64,000 nucleotides of DNA, from positions 62,001 to 126,000 of the forward strand of contig PERU01000003.1 in assembly GCA_002928965.1 (NCBI GenBank), in the 5' to 3' direction. Below are positions 36,614 through 44,780 of this stretch, piece by piece; within the stretch, counting starts at the first letter, position 1, and the number at the start of each line of letters is the position of its first letter. The notes beneath the pieces are model-generated. The model made no database searches. It was not told the DNA's origin and worked only from the letters and a program-made list of their open reading frames with translations. The stretch is from Methylomonas sp. (lineage in GTDB: Bacteria; Pseudomonadota; Gammaproteobacteria; Methylococcales; Methylomonadaceae). Position numbers and translations under genes: made by a program.

Positions 36614-37992
36614 TGGATCAATCTATAAAATTCGATCTGGAACTGATCAATCGTTACGACAAATCTGGTCCACGCTATACATCATACCCAACTGCTTTAG
36701 AATTGCATGAAGGCTTTGGAGATTCGGATTACCGACAACATATTCAAAAATCGAATGCAGCGGGCGGACCGTTATCTTTGTATTTTCATCTGCCATTTTG
36801 CGATACAGTGTGTTTTTATTGCGCCTGTAACAAAGTTGTTACTAATAATCGAGCACATGCCGCACCATACCTAGATACTCTTTGCAAAGAAGTTGCCATG
36901 TTGGGGGCATTATTCGATAAAAATCGGAAGGTAACTCAACTACATTGGGGGGGCGGTACCCCGACTTTTTTAAGCTATGAGCAAATGAAGCGGTTGATGG
37001 AGACCACGCGTCAACACTTCAATTTTTATGAAGATGATAGTGGTGAATATTCTATTGAAGTTGATCCGCGCGAAACCAATGACCGTACCATAGCCGAATT
37101 ACGTGAACTGGGTTTTAACCGCATTAGTTTGGGCTTGCAGGATTTTGATCCTGATGTGCAAAAGGCTGTCAATCGTCTGCAAAGTAAAGAACAAACATTT
37201 GCGGTATTGGAATCAGCGCGCAAAGAAGGTTTTCGCTCAACCAATATTGATTTGATTTACGGTTTGCCCCTGCAAACTGAACATACTTTTGCGACTACCT
37301 TGGATCAAGTGCTGGACTATGCGCCTGATCGTTTTTCGATATTTAACTATGCACACATGCCCAGCCGCTTTAAAACGCAACGGCAAATTAATGAAGCCGA
37401 CCTCCCAACAGCTTCAGTTAAGTTGGAAATTTTGCAAATGGTCGGCAAAAAACTCACAGACGCCGGTTACGTTTACATTGGCATGGATCACTTTGCCAAA
37501 CCGGATGACGAATTAGCAATTGCGCAACGGGAAGGCAAGTTGTACCGCAACTTTCAAGGCTACTCGACACATTCTGATTGTGATTTGATAGGTTTTGGTG
37601 TTACGTCAATCGGCCGGGTCGGCGATGCGTATATGCAAAACCACAAGGAATTGGATCAATATGAAGAAGCTGTTTCAGCGGGTCGATTACCAATTTTTAA
37701 AGGGATGGATCTGGATGATGACGATAAATTACGTCGCGCAGTGATAACGCAGTTAATTTGTCATTTTGATTTAGACTTCAGCAAAATAGAACAGCAATTC
37801 AAAATCGTATTTGCTGAGTACTTCGCTGCTGAACTATTCAAACTGCAGGCTATGGAAAATGATAGTTTGTTAAGCCTGACCCCACGAGGTATCAAAGTCC
37901 AATCTGCAGGACGTTTGTTGATCCGTAACATCTGCATGGTGTTTGATAAATACCTCGTACAAAAACAAAATCAGTTTTCAAAAGTTATTTGA
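36613..37992 (+). CDS. hemN: Oxygen-independent coproporphyrinogen III oxidase
   Basis: A 459-residue radical SAM enzyme that converts coproporphyrinogen III to protoporphyrinogen IX. The cluster motif is C63xxxC67xxC70 in FCDTVCFYCAC, a pattern of true HemN, and the start RYDKSGPRYTSYPTALEL is also typical of HemN rather than HemW. It overlaps ccmI by one base, so heme synthesis is translationally coupled to the cytochrome c maturation operon. No FNR-type site is visible within the overlap, so control probably follows the ccm promoter. Confidence 0.95.
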   Translation: MDQSIKFDLELINRYDKSGPRYTSYPTALELHEGFGDSDYRQHIQKSNAAGGPLSLYFHLPFCDTVCFYCACNKVVTNNRAHAAPYLDTLCKEVAMLGALFDKNRKVTQLHWGGGTPTFLSYEQMKRLMETTRQHFNFYEDDSGEYSIEVDPRETNDRTIAELRELGFNRISLGLQDFDPDVQKAVNRLQSKEQTFAVLESARKEGFRSTNIDLIYGLPLQTEHTFATTLDQVLDYAPDRFSIFNYAHMPSRFKTQRQINEADLPTASVKLEILQMVGKKLTDAGYVYIGMDHFAKPDDELAIAQREGKLYRNFQGYSTHSDCDLIGFGVTSIGRVGDAYMQNHKELDQYEEAVSAGRLPIFKGMDLDDDDKLRRAVITQLICHFDLDFSKIEQQFKIVFAEYFAAELFKLQAMENDSLLSLTPRGIKVQSAGRLLIRNICMVFDKYLVQKQNQFSKVI

Positions 37993-38094
37993 TGAGACTT
38001 TAGTGATTTAAGATTAAACCACTTGCTTCGCATAATGTATATTATGTTAAATAATAAAACTCATTACAGCGCGCTTGTTATATGCTATATTGGA

Positions 38095-38118
38095 AATGAA
38101 TGAGAACTATTCTTAATA
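38095..38118 (+). promoter_or_regulatory. Fur-box-like operator upstream of feoABC
   Basis: AATGAGAACTATTCTTAAT at 38099-38117 is an imperfect 19-bp palindrome close to the Fur consensus in its GAGAA...TTCTT core. It lies 22 bases before the first feoA ATG. Iron-dependent repression is inferred. Confidence 0.6.
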
Positions 38119-38139
38119 GCCTTTAGCGGTAACACCCTC

Positions 38140-38373
38140 ATGATGACATCTATAAAGATGCTTGCAACTGGTGACTCAGGTCGTATCGTAGGTTTTGATC
38201 AAGCTGGCGGGTCTTACCGCAAAAAATTGCTCGCTATGGGCCTAACACCTGGCACCGAATTCACAGTTACCCGATTTGCACCTATGGGAGACCCTGTAGA
38301 AATCAAGTTACGGGGGTTTTCGTTATCTTTACGTAAAAACGAAGCATCGATCCTTTTAATCGAGAAATTATGA
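38140..38373 (+). CDS. feoA: Ferrous iron transport protein A
   Basis: A 77-residue SH3-like protein of the Feo system. GDSGRIVGFDQAGGSYRKKLLAMGLTPGTEF is the FeoA pattern (given here in overlapping parts: GDSGRIVGF, then YRKKLLAMGLTPG). Two ATGs are adjacent at 38140 and 38143, and no strong ribosome-binding site distinguishes them. It overlaps feoB by four bases. Confidence 0.93.
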   Translation: MMTSIKMLATGDSGRIVGFDQAGGSYRKKLLAMGLTPGTEFTVTRFAPMGDPVEIKLRGFSLSLRKNEASILLIEKL

Positions 38374-40682
38374 CCATCGATTTTACAGTGGGCGTAGTTG
38401 GTAATCCCAATTGTGGCAAAACCACTTTGTTTAATGCGCTTACGGGCTCCAGACAGCATGTTGGTAATTGGCCCGGTGTCACTGTTGAAAAAAAAACCGG
38501 TGAATATCTGTTTAAAGGTAACCGCTTTGCTCTAGTGGACTTGCCCGGCACCTATTCGCTTGAATCTGATGATGATAGTGTTTCATTGGATGAGAAAGTT
38601 GCCCGTGATTACGTTGCTTCTCGTCAGGCCGATTTAATCATCAACATTGTAGATGCATCTAATATAGAGCGGAATTTATACTTGACATCCCAATTGCTTG
38701 AAATGCGAGTGCCGATGATCCTGGTATTGAACATGATGGATGCGGTTAAAAAACGCGGCATCAAAATCGATGTTGTAGAGCTGTCCAAACAATTAACCTG
38801 TCCGGTAGTTTCGGTAGTTGCAGCCACTGGTCAGGGTTTAAATGAGCTGTGTGATTCAATCAACGATGCTTGTAACAAGCCATCAATCCCAACGCTTGAA
38901 GTTGACTATCATGCTGCAATTGAAACCGCTGTCTCTGAGTTAACACCCTTACTTAACAATCGCAATAAGCATCAATGCGATTTGCGTTGGCTTGCGTTAC
39001 GCTTACTGGAAAACGACACTCTTGCCAAGCAATTAGCAGATCCGAACTTACTCCACATCGTAGAAAATTTACGCGAAAACATAGAATCTGATGCTCAGGA
39101 TGAAATTGATATTTTAGCTGCAGATGCCCGTTACGGCTTAGTGAATCAATTGGTTCAAGCCACAGTATGTAAGTTAAATGAAGTGTCACGGCATACAACT
39201 GACAAAATTGATGCGGTGGTATTGAATCGGTTTCTGGGTATTCCAGTTTTCTTGTTAGTGATGTACATGATGTTTATGTTCACCATCAACATCGGTAGCG
39301 CATTTGTAGACTTTTTTGATCAAGTTGTGGGGGCGTTATTGGTAGACGGCATGAATGCATTACTCACAACCTTAGATTGGCCGCAGTGGTTAGTTGTTTT
39401 AATCAGTAACGGTGTCGGTGGCGGCATACAGGTAGTGGCTACTTTTATTCCTATTGTAGGATTTTTGTTCATTTTTTTATCCATGCTCGAGGACTCCGGC
39501 TATATGTCCAGAGCTGCATTTGTTATGGACAGATTTATGTGCATGATCGGTTTGCCGGGTAAATCGTTCGTACCCATGATTGTTGGATTCGGATGCAATG
39601 TGCCAGCTATCATTGCAACACGCACTTTAGATAACCAGCGTGATCGGATCTTGACGAATCTGATGAACCCTTTCATGTCTTGCGGCGCACGTTTGCCTGT
39701 TTACGCACTGTTTGCTGCTGCTTTTTTTCCAGTAGGTGGGCAAAATCTGGTGTTCGGTTTGTATTTGTTTGGCATTCTGGTTGCCGTGTTTACCGGTTTG
39801 ATCATGCGCCACACCTTATTACGGGGTGAGCCGACGCCTTTTTTGATGGAGTTACCCACTTATCATCTCCCTACCCTGCGCGGCATTTACATAAAAACCT
39901 GGGATCGATTGAAAACATTTATTTTTAATGCCGGCAAGCTGATTGTGCCGATGGTATTGATATTGAATATCTTAAATTCCCTAGGGACAGATGGTAGTTT
40001 CGGCAAAGAAAACAGCGAACAATCTGTATTGAGCCAGATTGGTCGAGAACTCACCCCACTATTTCAACCCATGGGAATTCGTGAAGACAACTGGCCCGCA
40101 ACAGTCGGCATCTTTACTGGTGTATTGGCCAAAGAAGCTGTGGTCGGCACACTGGATGCCCTTTACAGTCAGATGGCTGTCGATGCTGAGGAAACATCAG
40201 AGAATGAGTTTGATGTTTCCGGCGCCCTGTTGCTAGCCTGCCAAACTATTCCTGATAATTTAAAGTCCATTGCAGACAAGCTGTTAGACCCTCTTGGAAT
40301 CAGCTTGGTTAATGCCGACGATGTGGCGGCTGCGGCTGAACAGCAGGAAGTCAAGATTGCCACATTCGGTGTTATGCAGAATCAATTTGACGGACAAATC
40401 GGGGCCTTCGCCTATTTGCTGTTTATTTTGCTGTATGCGCCATGCGTCGCCGCAACAGCAGCCATCTATAAGGAAACTAGTGCAGTTTGGGCATTATTTG
40501 TCGGATGTTGGACCACTTTTATAGCTTATATGACAGCTACACTTTTTTATCAAGGAATGACGTTTAACCAGCACCCTACTTCAGCCAGCTTTTGGTTTGT
40601 GTTTTTCATCGCTGTATTTATAGCAATTTTATTCACATTACGATTTTACGGCTCTCGCCAGCATGAAGAGGTACTGTTGTGA
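38370..40682 (+). CDS. feoB: Ferrous iron transporter FeoB
   Basis: A 770-residue Fe2+ transporter. The N-terminal G-protein domain has the P-loop GNPNCGKTT starting at residue 11, switch regions and DLPGTYSL, followed by a helical GDI-like domain. The membrane part has two Gate motifs with the conserved cysteines in FGCNVPAIIATRTL and PFMSCGARLPVY. Length is close to E. coli FeoB. Its GTGA overlap with the next gene indicates coupled translation. Confidence 0.97.
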   Translation: MTIDFTVGVVGNPNCGKTTLFNALTGSRQHVGNWPGVTVEKKTGEYLFKGNRFALVDLPGTYSLESDDDSVSLDEKVARDYVASRQADLIINIVDASNIERNLYLTSQLLEMRVPMILVLNMMDAVKKRGIKIDVVELSKQLTCPVVSVVAATGQGLNELCDSINDACNKPSIPTLEVDYHAAIETAVSELTPLLNNRNKHQCDLRWLALRLLENDTLAKQLADPNLLHIVENLRENIESDAQDEIDILAADARYGLVNQLVQATVCKLNEVSRHTTDKIDAVVLNRFLGIPVFLLVMYMMFMFTINIGSAFVDFFDQVVGALLVDGMNALLTTLDWPQWLVVLISNGVGGGIQVVATFIPIVGFLFIFLSMLEDSGYMSRAAFVMDRFMCMIGLPGKSFVPMIVGFGCNVPAIIATRTLDNQRDRILTNLMNPFMSCGARLPVYALFAAAFFPVGGQNLVFGLYLFGILVAVFTGLIMRHTLLRGEPTPFLMELPTYHLPTLRGIYIKTWDRLKTFIFNAGKLIVPMVLILNILNSLGTDGSFGKENSEQSVLSQIGRELTPLFQPMGIREDNWPATVGIFTGVLAKEAVVGTLDALYSQMAVDAEETSENEFDVSGALLLACQTIPDNLKSIADKLLDPLGISLVNADDVAAAAEQQEVKIATFGVMQNQFDGQIGAFAYLLFILLYAPCVAATAAIYKETSAVWALFVGCWTTFIAYMTATLFYQGMTFNQHPTSASFWFVFFIAVFIAILFTLRFYGSRQHEEVLL

Positions 40683-40900
40683 TACTGTCAGATTTGCGTA
40701 ATTACTTGCAACAAAACCGCAGAGTGACATTGAATGATCTTGTTCTGCATTTTCAGATTGATGCAAATGCTCTGCGTGGGATGTTGGCAAAATGGATCAA
40801 CAAAGGTAAGGTGCGTTTGTCACCGACAGGAAGCAACTGTGGGACTACTTGTTGCAAATGTGACCCGCTTTTGACTGAAATCTATGAATGGGTTGATTGA
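40679..40900 (+). CDS. feoC: FeoC-like winged-helix protein
   Basis: A 73-residue protein starting at a GTG overlapping the feoB stop. The first 50 residues fit a winged helix (LSDLRNYLQQNRRVTLNDLV), and a cysteine group CGTTCCKC follows, as in FeoC. FeoC is thought to sense oxygen or redox state and to control FeoB stability. The assignment rests on position, size and the cysteines. Confidence 0.82.
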   Translation: MILSDLRNYLQQNRRVTLNDLVLHFQIDANALRGMLAKWINKGKVRLSPTGSNCGTTCCKCDPLLTEIYEWVD

Positions 40901-40901
40901 A

Positions 40902-40930
40902 ACGGAACAAGCTAACGGCACTTGTTCCGT
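40902..40930. terminator. Hairpin between the converging feoC and small-protein genes
   Basis: A perfect 10-bp stem ACGGAACAAG (40902-40911) / CTTGTTCCGT (40921-40930) with a nine-base loop. It lies two bases after the feoC stop and faces the minus-strand gene ending at 40942. It lacks a T run, so it may act as a bidirectional stop or message stabiliser rather than a classic intrinsic terminator. Confidence 0.5.
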
Positions 40931-40941
40931 CGTGAACAATA

Positions 40942-41229
40942 TTAATCTTTAGCCAGCCAGCCTTGCAAGGCTTCGATCAGTTCCAACGCCTGTTTTTCAC
41001 TGGAAATATTAAACTTGGATTTTTGTTGATATTCGCCATTACGCTTTTGATAGCGGCGAATACTGAATCTGTCTTGGCTATATTGTTCCTTGCTAGGTTC
41101 CCAATCCTGGTAACGATAAATTACCGTTGCCCATGCTCCTTTACTTAATACCTTTTTATCCAATTCCTTGACGGTTTCAATGCCGCCATCTTCGTAGCGA
41201 ATAGACAATTCTTCAACAGTTTCAGCCAT
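40942..41229 (-). CDS. Conserved-looking small protein of unknown function
   Basis: A 95-residue soluble protein without signal peptide or membrane segment. It has a beta-rich first part (EELSIRYEDGGIETVKEL and AWATVIYRYQDWEP), a basic central strand pair (RFSIRRYQKRNGEYQQKSKF) and a C-terminal amphipathic helix (SSEKQALELIEALQGWL). The strand-strand-helix ending recalls small PC4/YdbC-like nucleic-acid-binding proteins, but I cannot make a family call. It starts 46 bases after the YVTN gene on the same strand without an obvious terminator, so it could be the third gene of that operon. Confidence 0.7.
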   Translation of the reverse strand: MAETVEELSIRYEDGGIETVKELDKKVLSKGAWATVIYRYQDWEPSKEQYSQDRFSIRRYQKRNGEYQQKSKFNISSEKQALELIEALQGWLAKD

Positions 41230-41275
41230 GATAATCTCAAAGTGGTTAAATCGTTAGGCAGTTTATCACATGCTT

Positions 41276-42226
41276 TTAGGGACTTATAAAGTCACCAAAT
41301 GCACGGCTGCCCTCACCTGTTTCAATAGTATTGACAACCTGCAATGTTCCAGTGTCAATAACGGAAACATTGTTATCAAACCAGTTTGCCACATACACAA
41401 AACGTCCATTGGGATGTGAACTAATGCCTTCCGGTTTATCACCAACGTCAATGATAGCCAAACTTTTTAAGGTATTTGTATCGATCACTGATACTGTGCC
41501 GTCATCCTGATTAGTAACCAACAATAGGCTATCGTTCTTTGCTAGCGTCACAGCATATGGTCTTGCGCCAACCTTAATGGTAGCCAAACGTTTCATGCTA
41601 CGGCCATCCAGCACGCTAACATCATTACTTTCTACATTTGCTGTGTATAAACGCTTGCCACGACTGTCGATCGCTATTCCAAATGGATGCGCACCTACTT
41701 TAGTGGTGTTTCTAATATTCAGTTTTTTCAAATCGATTTGAGAAATTGAATCATCAACTCTATTTGCCACATAAAGCCACTTATTATCTGGACTTGTAAT
41801 CATACCGGACGGCGATTTGCCAACTTTAATAACAGATGTTTGCAAAAAATTATCGGCGTCGAAAACGGTTACCGAATGTTCATACCAATCGGCTACAAAA
41901 ATTTGTTTACCCTCTTTGTCTACTGCTATTCCCAGTGACGCCCCGCCTACTTTAACGATTCTGTTGACGGTAAGTTTTTCGCTGTCTATAACGGCATAAC
42001 CGCCGCCCTCCGGAGTACTTATATAAATTTGTTTTTTGACTTGGTTAACCGCAACACCAGCTGGCTTGCCCGTTACACGGACGGTTTCTATAACCTTCTG
42101 AATCTCGGTGTCAATAACTGAAACAGTATTGTCCAACTGGTTGGTGATAAAGGCATATGGCCTTGCATTAGCACTGTTCATAAGCGCAAGAACAAGTCCG
42201 ATAACAATCAATACAGGTTTAAACAT
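41276..42226 (-). CDS. Periplasmic YVTN-type seven-bladed beta-propeller protein
   Basis: A 316-residue exported protein. The first 21 residues (MFKPVLIVIGLVLALMNSANA) are a clear signal peptide. Seven repeats follow, each with a xxY/FVxN and SVID core (AFITNQLDNTVSVIDT through VYVANWFDNNVSVIDT), the pattern of YVTN-family and PQQ-pathway-associated propellers. I chose the ATG at 42226 because the longer frame to 42289 would run through a perfect hairpin and spoil the signal peptide. It follows the MxaD-like gene and probably acts with it in the periplasm; the ligand or partner is unknown. Confidence 0.85.
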   Translation of the reverse strand: MFKPVLIVIGLVLALMNSANARPYAFITNQLDNTVSVIDTEIQKVIETVRVTGKPAGVAVNQVKKQIYISTPEGGGYAVIDSEKLTVNRIVKVGGASLGIAVDKEGKQIFVADWYEHSVTVFDADNFLQTSVIKVGKSPSGMITSPDNKWLYVANRVDDSISQIDLKKLNIRNTTKVGAHPFGIAIDSRGKRLYTANVESNDVSVLDGRSMKRLATIKVGARPYAVTLAKNDSLLLVTNQDDGTVSVIDTNTLKSLAIIDVGDKPEGISSHPNGRFVYVANWFDNNVSVIDTGTLQVVNTIETGEGSRAFGDFISP

Positions 42227-42251
42227 AGTCACTACAAAGTGTATTGGGGGG

Positions 42252-42277
42252 CGGTTTCCATCAAATGATGGAAACCG
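42252..42277 (-). other. Perfect intercistronic hairpin between the MxaD-like and YVTN genes
   Basis: CGGTTTCCATCA (42252-42263) and TGATGGAAACCG (42266-42277) form a perfect 12-bp stem with a two-base centre. It is 13 bases past the upstream stop codon and 26 bases before the downstream ATG. No T run follows on the minus strand, so partial termination, 3'-end protection or processing to give unequal expression is more likely than full termination. Confidence 0.65.
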
Positions 42278-42289
42278 TTTGTAGAACAT

Positions 42290-42889
42290 TTAACGTTTCA
42301 TTTCGGTATTTGCTGTTGCTTTGCTACCTGGAGCAACTTTTTGAGCCAAAGCTTCAAGGCCTTTTGTCAAAACCTCTGTAACAGCTTTATCAGCCGCTTC
42401 TTCATTCAATTCTGCAGGAGGATTATTGTTTACATAGGCACGGTAATAAGTAGCGACCCATTCAACTTCAGCCTTACCTGCTTTATCTTCAACAGCAATT
42501 TCCGCTGCATAATTGCCTACTGGTAAAACCGGAATTTCTTCATCTTGGCCTGCATGTTTGATGGTGCCAGTATTACTCATCTCGGTAATCTTATATTTGT
42601 ACGCCATTTTGCTATCATCATGTGATTTCAGCTCTTCGGTAATGGTACCGCCATTGGCTAATGTCAAAGTGCGAACTGAGCCTTTTTCGTTACCACCTGT
42701 ACCTTTGACGCTTTTTATTGCCGGATGCCAGGACATGTCATCATAATTTTTAATGACTTCCCAAACCTTAGCTGCTGGGGCATCGATAGTAATGGTGGCT
42801 GTCATTTTTCCTCTAACCGGACCATGCGCATTTACCATGCCGGTAAACATCAACAAAGCAGCCGAAACAAGTAACGAAGTTTTTTTCAT
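42290..42889 (-). CDS. MxaD-like periplasmic SRPBCC protein
   Basis: A 199-residue exported protein. Residues 1-21 are a signal peptide ending MVNA before HGPV. The rest is a START/SRPBCC fold: TATITIDAPAAKVWEVIKNY, SWHPAIKSVKG, GSVRTLTLANGGTITEEL and ATYYRAYVNNNPP. This order and the SWHPA and RTLTL words resemble MxaD, which aids electron transfer from methanol dehydrogenase to cytochrome cL in methylotrophs. No dehydrogenase gene lies here, so a role with an alcohol dehydrogenase is only inferred. It begins the operon with the YVTN propeller; a minus-strand TATAAT at 42934-42929 is a possible -10. Confidence 0.82.
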   Translation of the reverse strand: MKKTSLLVSAALLMFTGMVNAHGPVRGKMTATITIDAPAAKVWEVIKNYDDMSWHPAIKSVKGTGGNEKGSVRTLTLANGGTITEELKSHDDSKMAYKYKITEMSNTGTIKHAGQDEEIPVLPVGNYAAEIAVEDKAGKAEVEWVATYYRAYVNNNPPAELNEEAADKAVTEVLTKGLEALAQKVAPGSKATANTEMKR

Positions 42890-43015
42890 AACACTTTCCT
42901 ATGGTGGTCACATAATATAGAGCCGACAATTATAAAATAAATTTCCCTATCAAGTAGACGCAATAACCTGATTGCGGAAAATTTCCCTTGACCTGAAAAT
43001 CTAACGACATAAACC

Positions 43016-44455
43016 ATGACGATCGCAACTTACTATTGGCACGATTACGAAACCTTCGGTACCGATCCACAACGTGATCGCGCCTGCCAATTTGCAGGAA
43101 TTCGAACAGATATGGATTTTAATGTGATTGGTGAACCATTGATGGTGTATTGCAAAACGCCAGATGATTATTTACCTAACCCGGATGCATGCCTTATTAC
43201 CGGCATTACACCACAACGGGCTATTGAAAACGGTGTTTGTGAAGCTGAGTTTATAAAAATTATTCATCACGAACTATCGCAACCCAATACTTGTAGTTTG
43301 GGCTATAACTCAATTCGATTTGATGATGAGTTCACCCGCAATCTGCTGTATCGAAACTTTTATGATCCCTATGGGCGCGAATGGCAAAATGGTAATTCTC
43401 GATGGGACTTAATTGATATAGCCCGTGCCGCACGCGCTTTACGTCCTGAAGGGATCAATTGGCCAGTCAATGATGACGGCATAGCCAGCTTTCGTTTGGA
43501 AGAACTTACTCAGGCAAATAATATTTCTCATGAGGCAGCCCATGATGCTTTATCGGATGTCTATGCAACGATCGCCCTCGCCCGTCTTATTAAACAGCAA
43601 CAACCTAAACTTTATAATTATCTCTATCAAAACCGACTAAAAACAGCTGTGTTAGAGTTATTACAAATAGGCAGCTTTAAACCGCTAGTACATGTTTCAG
43701 GACGATTTTCTGCCAAACAAAATTGTCTGGCTATTATTGTTCCACTTTATATTCATCCTCAAAACACTAATGAGGTAATTGTTTACGATTTATCCGCCGA
43801 TCCCTCGGAGTTGTTGGCGCTAGAAGCCTCTGAAATTCAACAACGCGTGTTTGTAGCAACGAGTGAATTGCCCGAAGGTATAAATAGAATTCCGCTTAAA
43901 ACAGTTCATATCAATAAATGCCCGGTTTTGGCACCATTATCGGTAATAACATCACAGGATGCCGAACGGCTTGAATTGAATTTGGACCAATGTATTGCGC
44001 ATTTAAATATACTGCGATCTGCTGAAGATTGTGAATTGAAACAGAAATTAGCCAAAGTGTTTACAAGAGAGTTTGCAGAATCTGTCGGCGATCCGGATTT
44101 GATGATCTACAGTGGGGGATTCTTTAACCACAAAGACAAAGCCATAATGCAAAGGATATCAGCGCTGTCAGTTACTCAGTTAACCAAATTTAATGCGGAT
44201 TTTAGCGATTCACGATTGCAAGATATGTTGTTTCGGTACAAGGCGAGAAATTATCCAGAGACCTTGTCACCGACAGCTTTGAATGACTGGAAACGCTTTT
44301 GTCGTAGCCGTTTACTCGGCGAACAAGGCACTGGTAATCTCTCGAGCTTTAATAAGCGAATTGCTGAATTACAACTTGAATTGGGGGCAGATTATGCGTT
44401 ATTAAAACAACTTGTGAATTTTGCAGCTGATAAGAGCCGTTTTTTAGTAGATTAA
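43016..44455 (+). CDS. sbcB: Exodeoxyribonuclease I
   Basis: A 479-residue 3'-5' single-strand DNA exonuclease. The DEDDh residues are visible: HDYETFGTDP (D and E), SIRFDDEFTR (D) and HDALSDVYAT (H and D). The SH3-like and C-terminal helical domains follow as in E. coli ExoI, and the length is the same. It diverges from the MxaD-like gene with 126 bases between them. Confidence 0.96.
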   Translation: MTIATYYWHDYETFGTDPQRDRACQFAGIRTDMDFNVIGEPLMVYCKTPDDYLPNPDACLITGITPQRAIENGVCEAEFIKIIHHELSQPNTCSLGYNSIRFDDEFTRNLLYRNFYDPYGREWQNGNSRWDLIDIARAARALRPEGINWPVNDDGIASFRLEELTQANNISHEAAHDALSDVYATIALARLIKQQQPKLYNYLYQNRLKTAVLELLQIGSFKPLVHVSGRFSAKQNCLAIIVPLYIHPQNTNEVIVYDLSADPSELLALEASEIQQRVFVATSELPEGINRIPLKTVHINKCPVLAPLSVITSQDAERLELNLDQCIAHLNILRSAEDCELKQKLAKVFTREFAESVGDPDLMIYSGGFFNHKDKAIMQRISALSVTQLTKFNADFSDSRLQDMLFRYKARNYPETLSPTALNDWKRFCRSRLLGEQGTGNLSSFNKRIAELQLELGADYALLKQLVNFAADKSRFLVD

Positions 44456-44476
44456 CAACCAGAACCAAATGAGGTT

Positions 44477-44674
44477 TTAAGCATTTAGCTCTTTGATAGC
44501 GGCGTTAGCTTGATCGGCTTCCAATTTTTTTCGTTTGTCACATTTTTCTGTACAAACACAATTGCCTGTGCCGCCACAAGAACCTTTGATGGCATTGCGT
44601 CCAAAAAGCACGCCTACGGCCATGATTGCAATCACAATCAACATAAATATGAAAGTAGCTAAAAAATATCCCAT
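44477..44674 (-). CDS. nqrM: Na+-NQR maturation protein NqrM
   Basis: A 65-residue protein with one N-terminal transmembrane helix (about 4-24) and a cysteine motif CGGTGNCVCTEKC, the DUF539/NqrM pattern. NqrM is needed to insert the iron between NqrD and NqrE. It lies 106 bases after nqrF on the same strand, separated by a strong terminator, so it needs readthrough or its own promoter. Confidence 0.93.
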   Translation of the reverse strand: MGYFLATFIFMLIVIAIMAVGVLFGRNAIKGSCGGTGNCVCTEKCDKRKKLEADQANAAIKELNA

Positions 44675-44722
44675 TATCGTAATCCTATCTCTGTTATCTA
44701 ATCAATTACAGCCAGATATAAC

Positions 44723-44759
44723 AAAAAACGAGGAGCAATTCTAAGATTGACTCCTCGTT
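44723..44759 (-). terminator. Rho-independent terminator after nqrF
   Basis: On the minus strand AACGAGGAG (44759-44751) pairs with CTCCTCGTT (44735-44727), with further CAAT/ATTG pairing in the loop, and is followed by TTTTTT (to 44723). It lies 21 bases after the nqrF stop. Confidence 0.85.
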
Positions 44760-44780
44760 CCTTGTCAGCGTACCAGTTAA

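Noticed and set aside
37993-38060. FNR-type site or second operator downstream of hemN
   Set aside because: The near-palindrome CATAATGTATATTATG is AT-rich and lacks the TTGAT/ATCAA half-sites.
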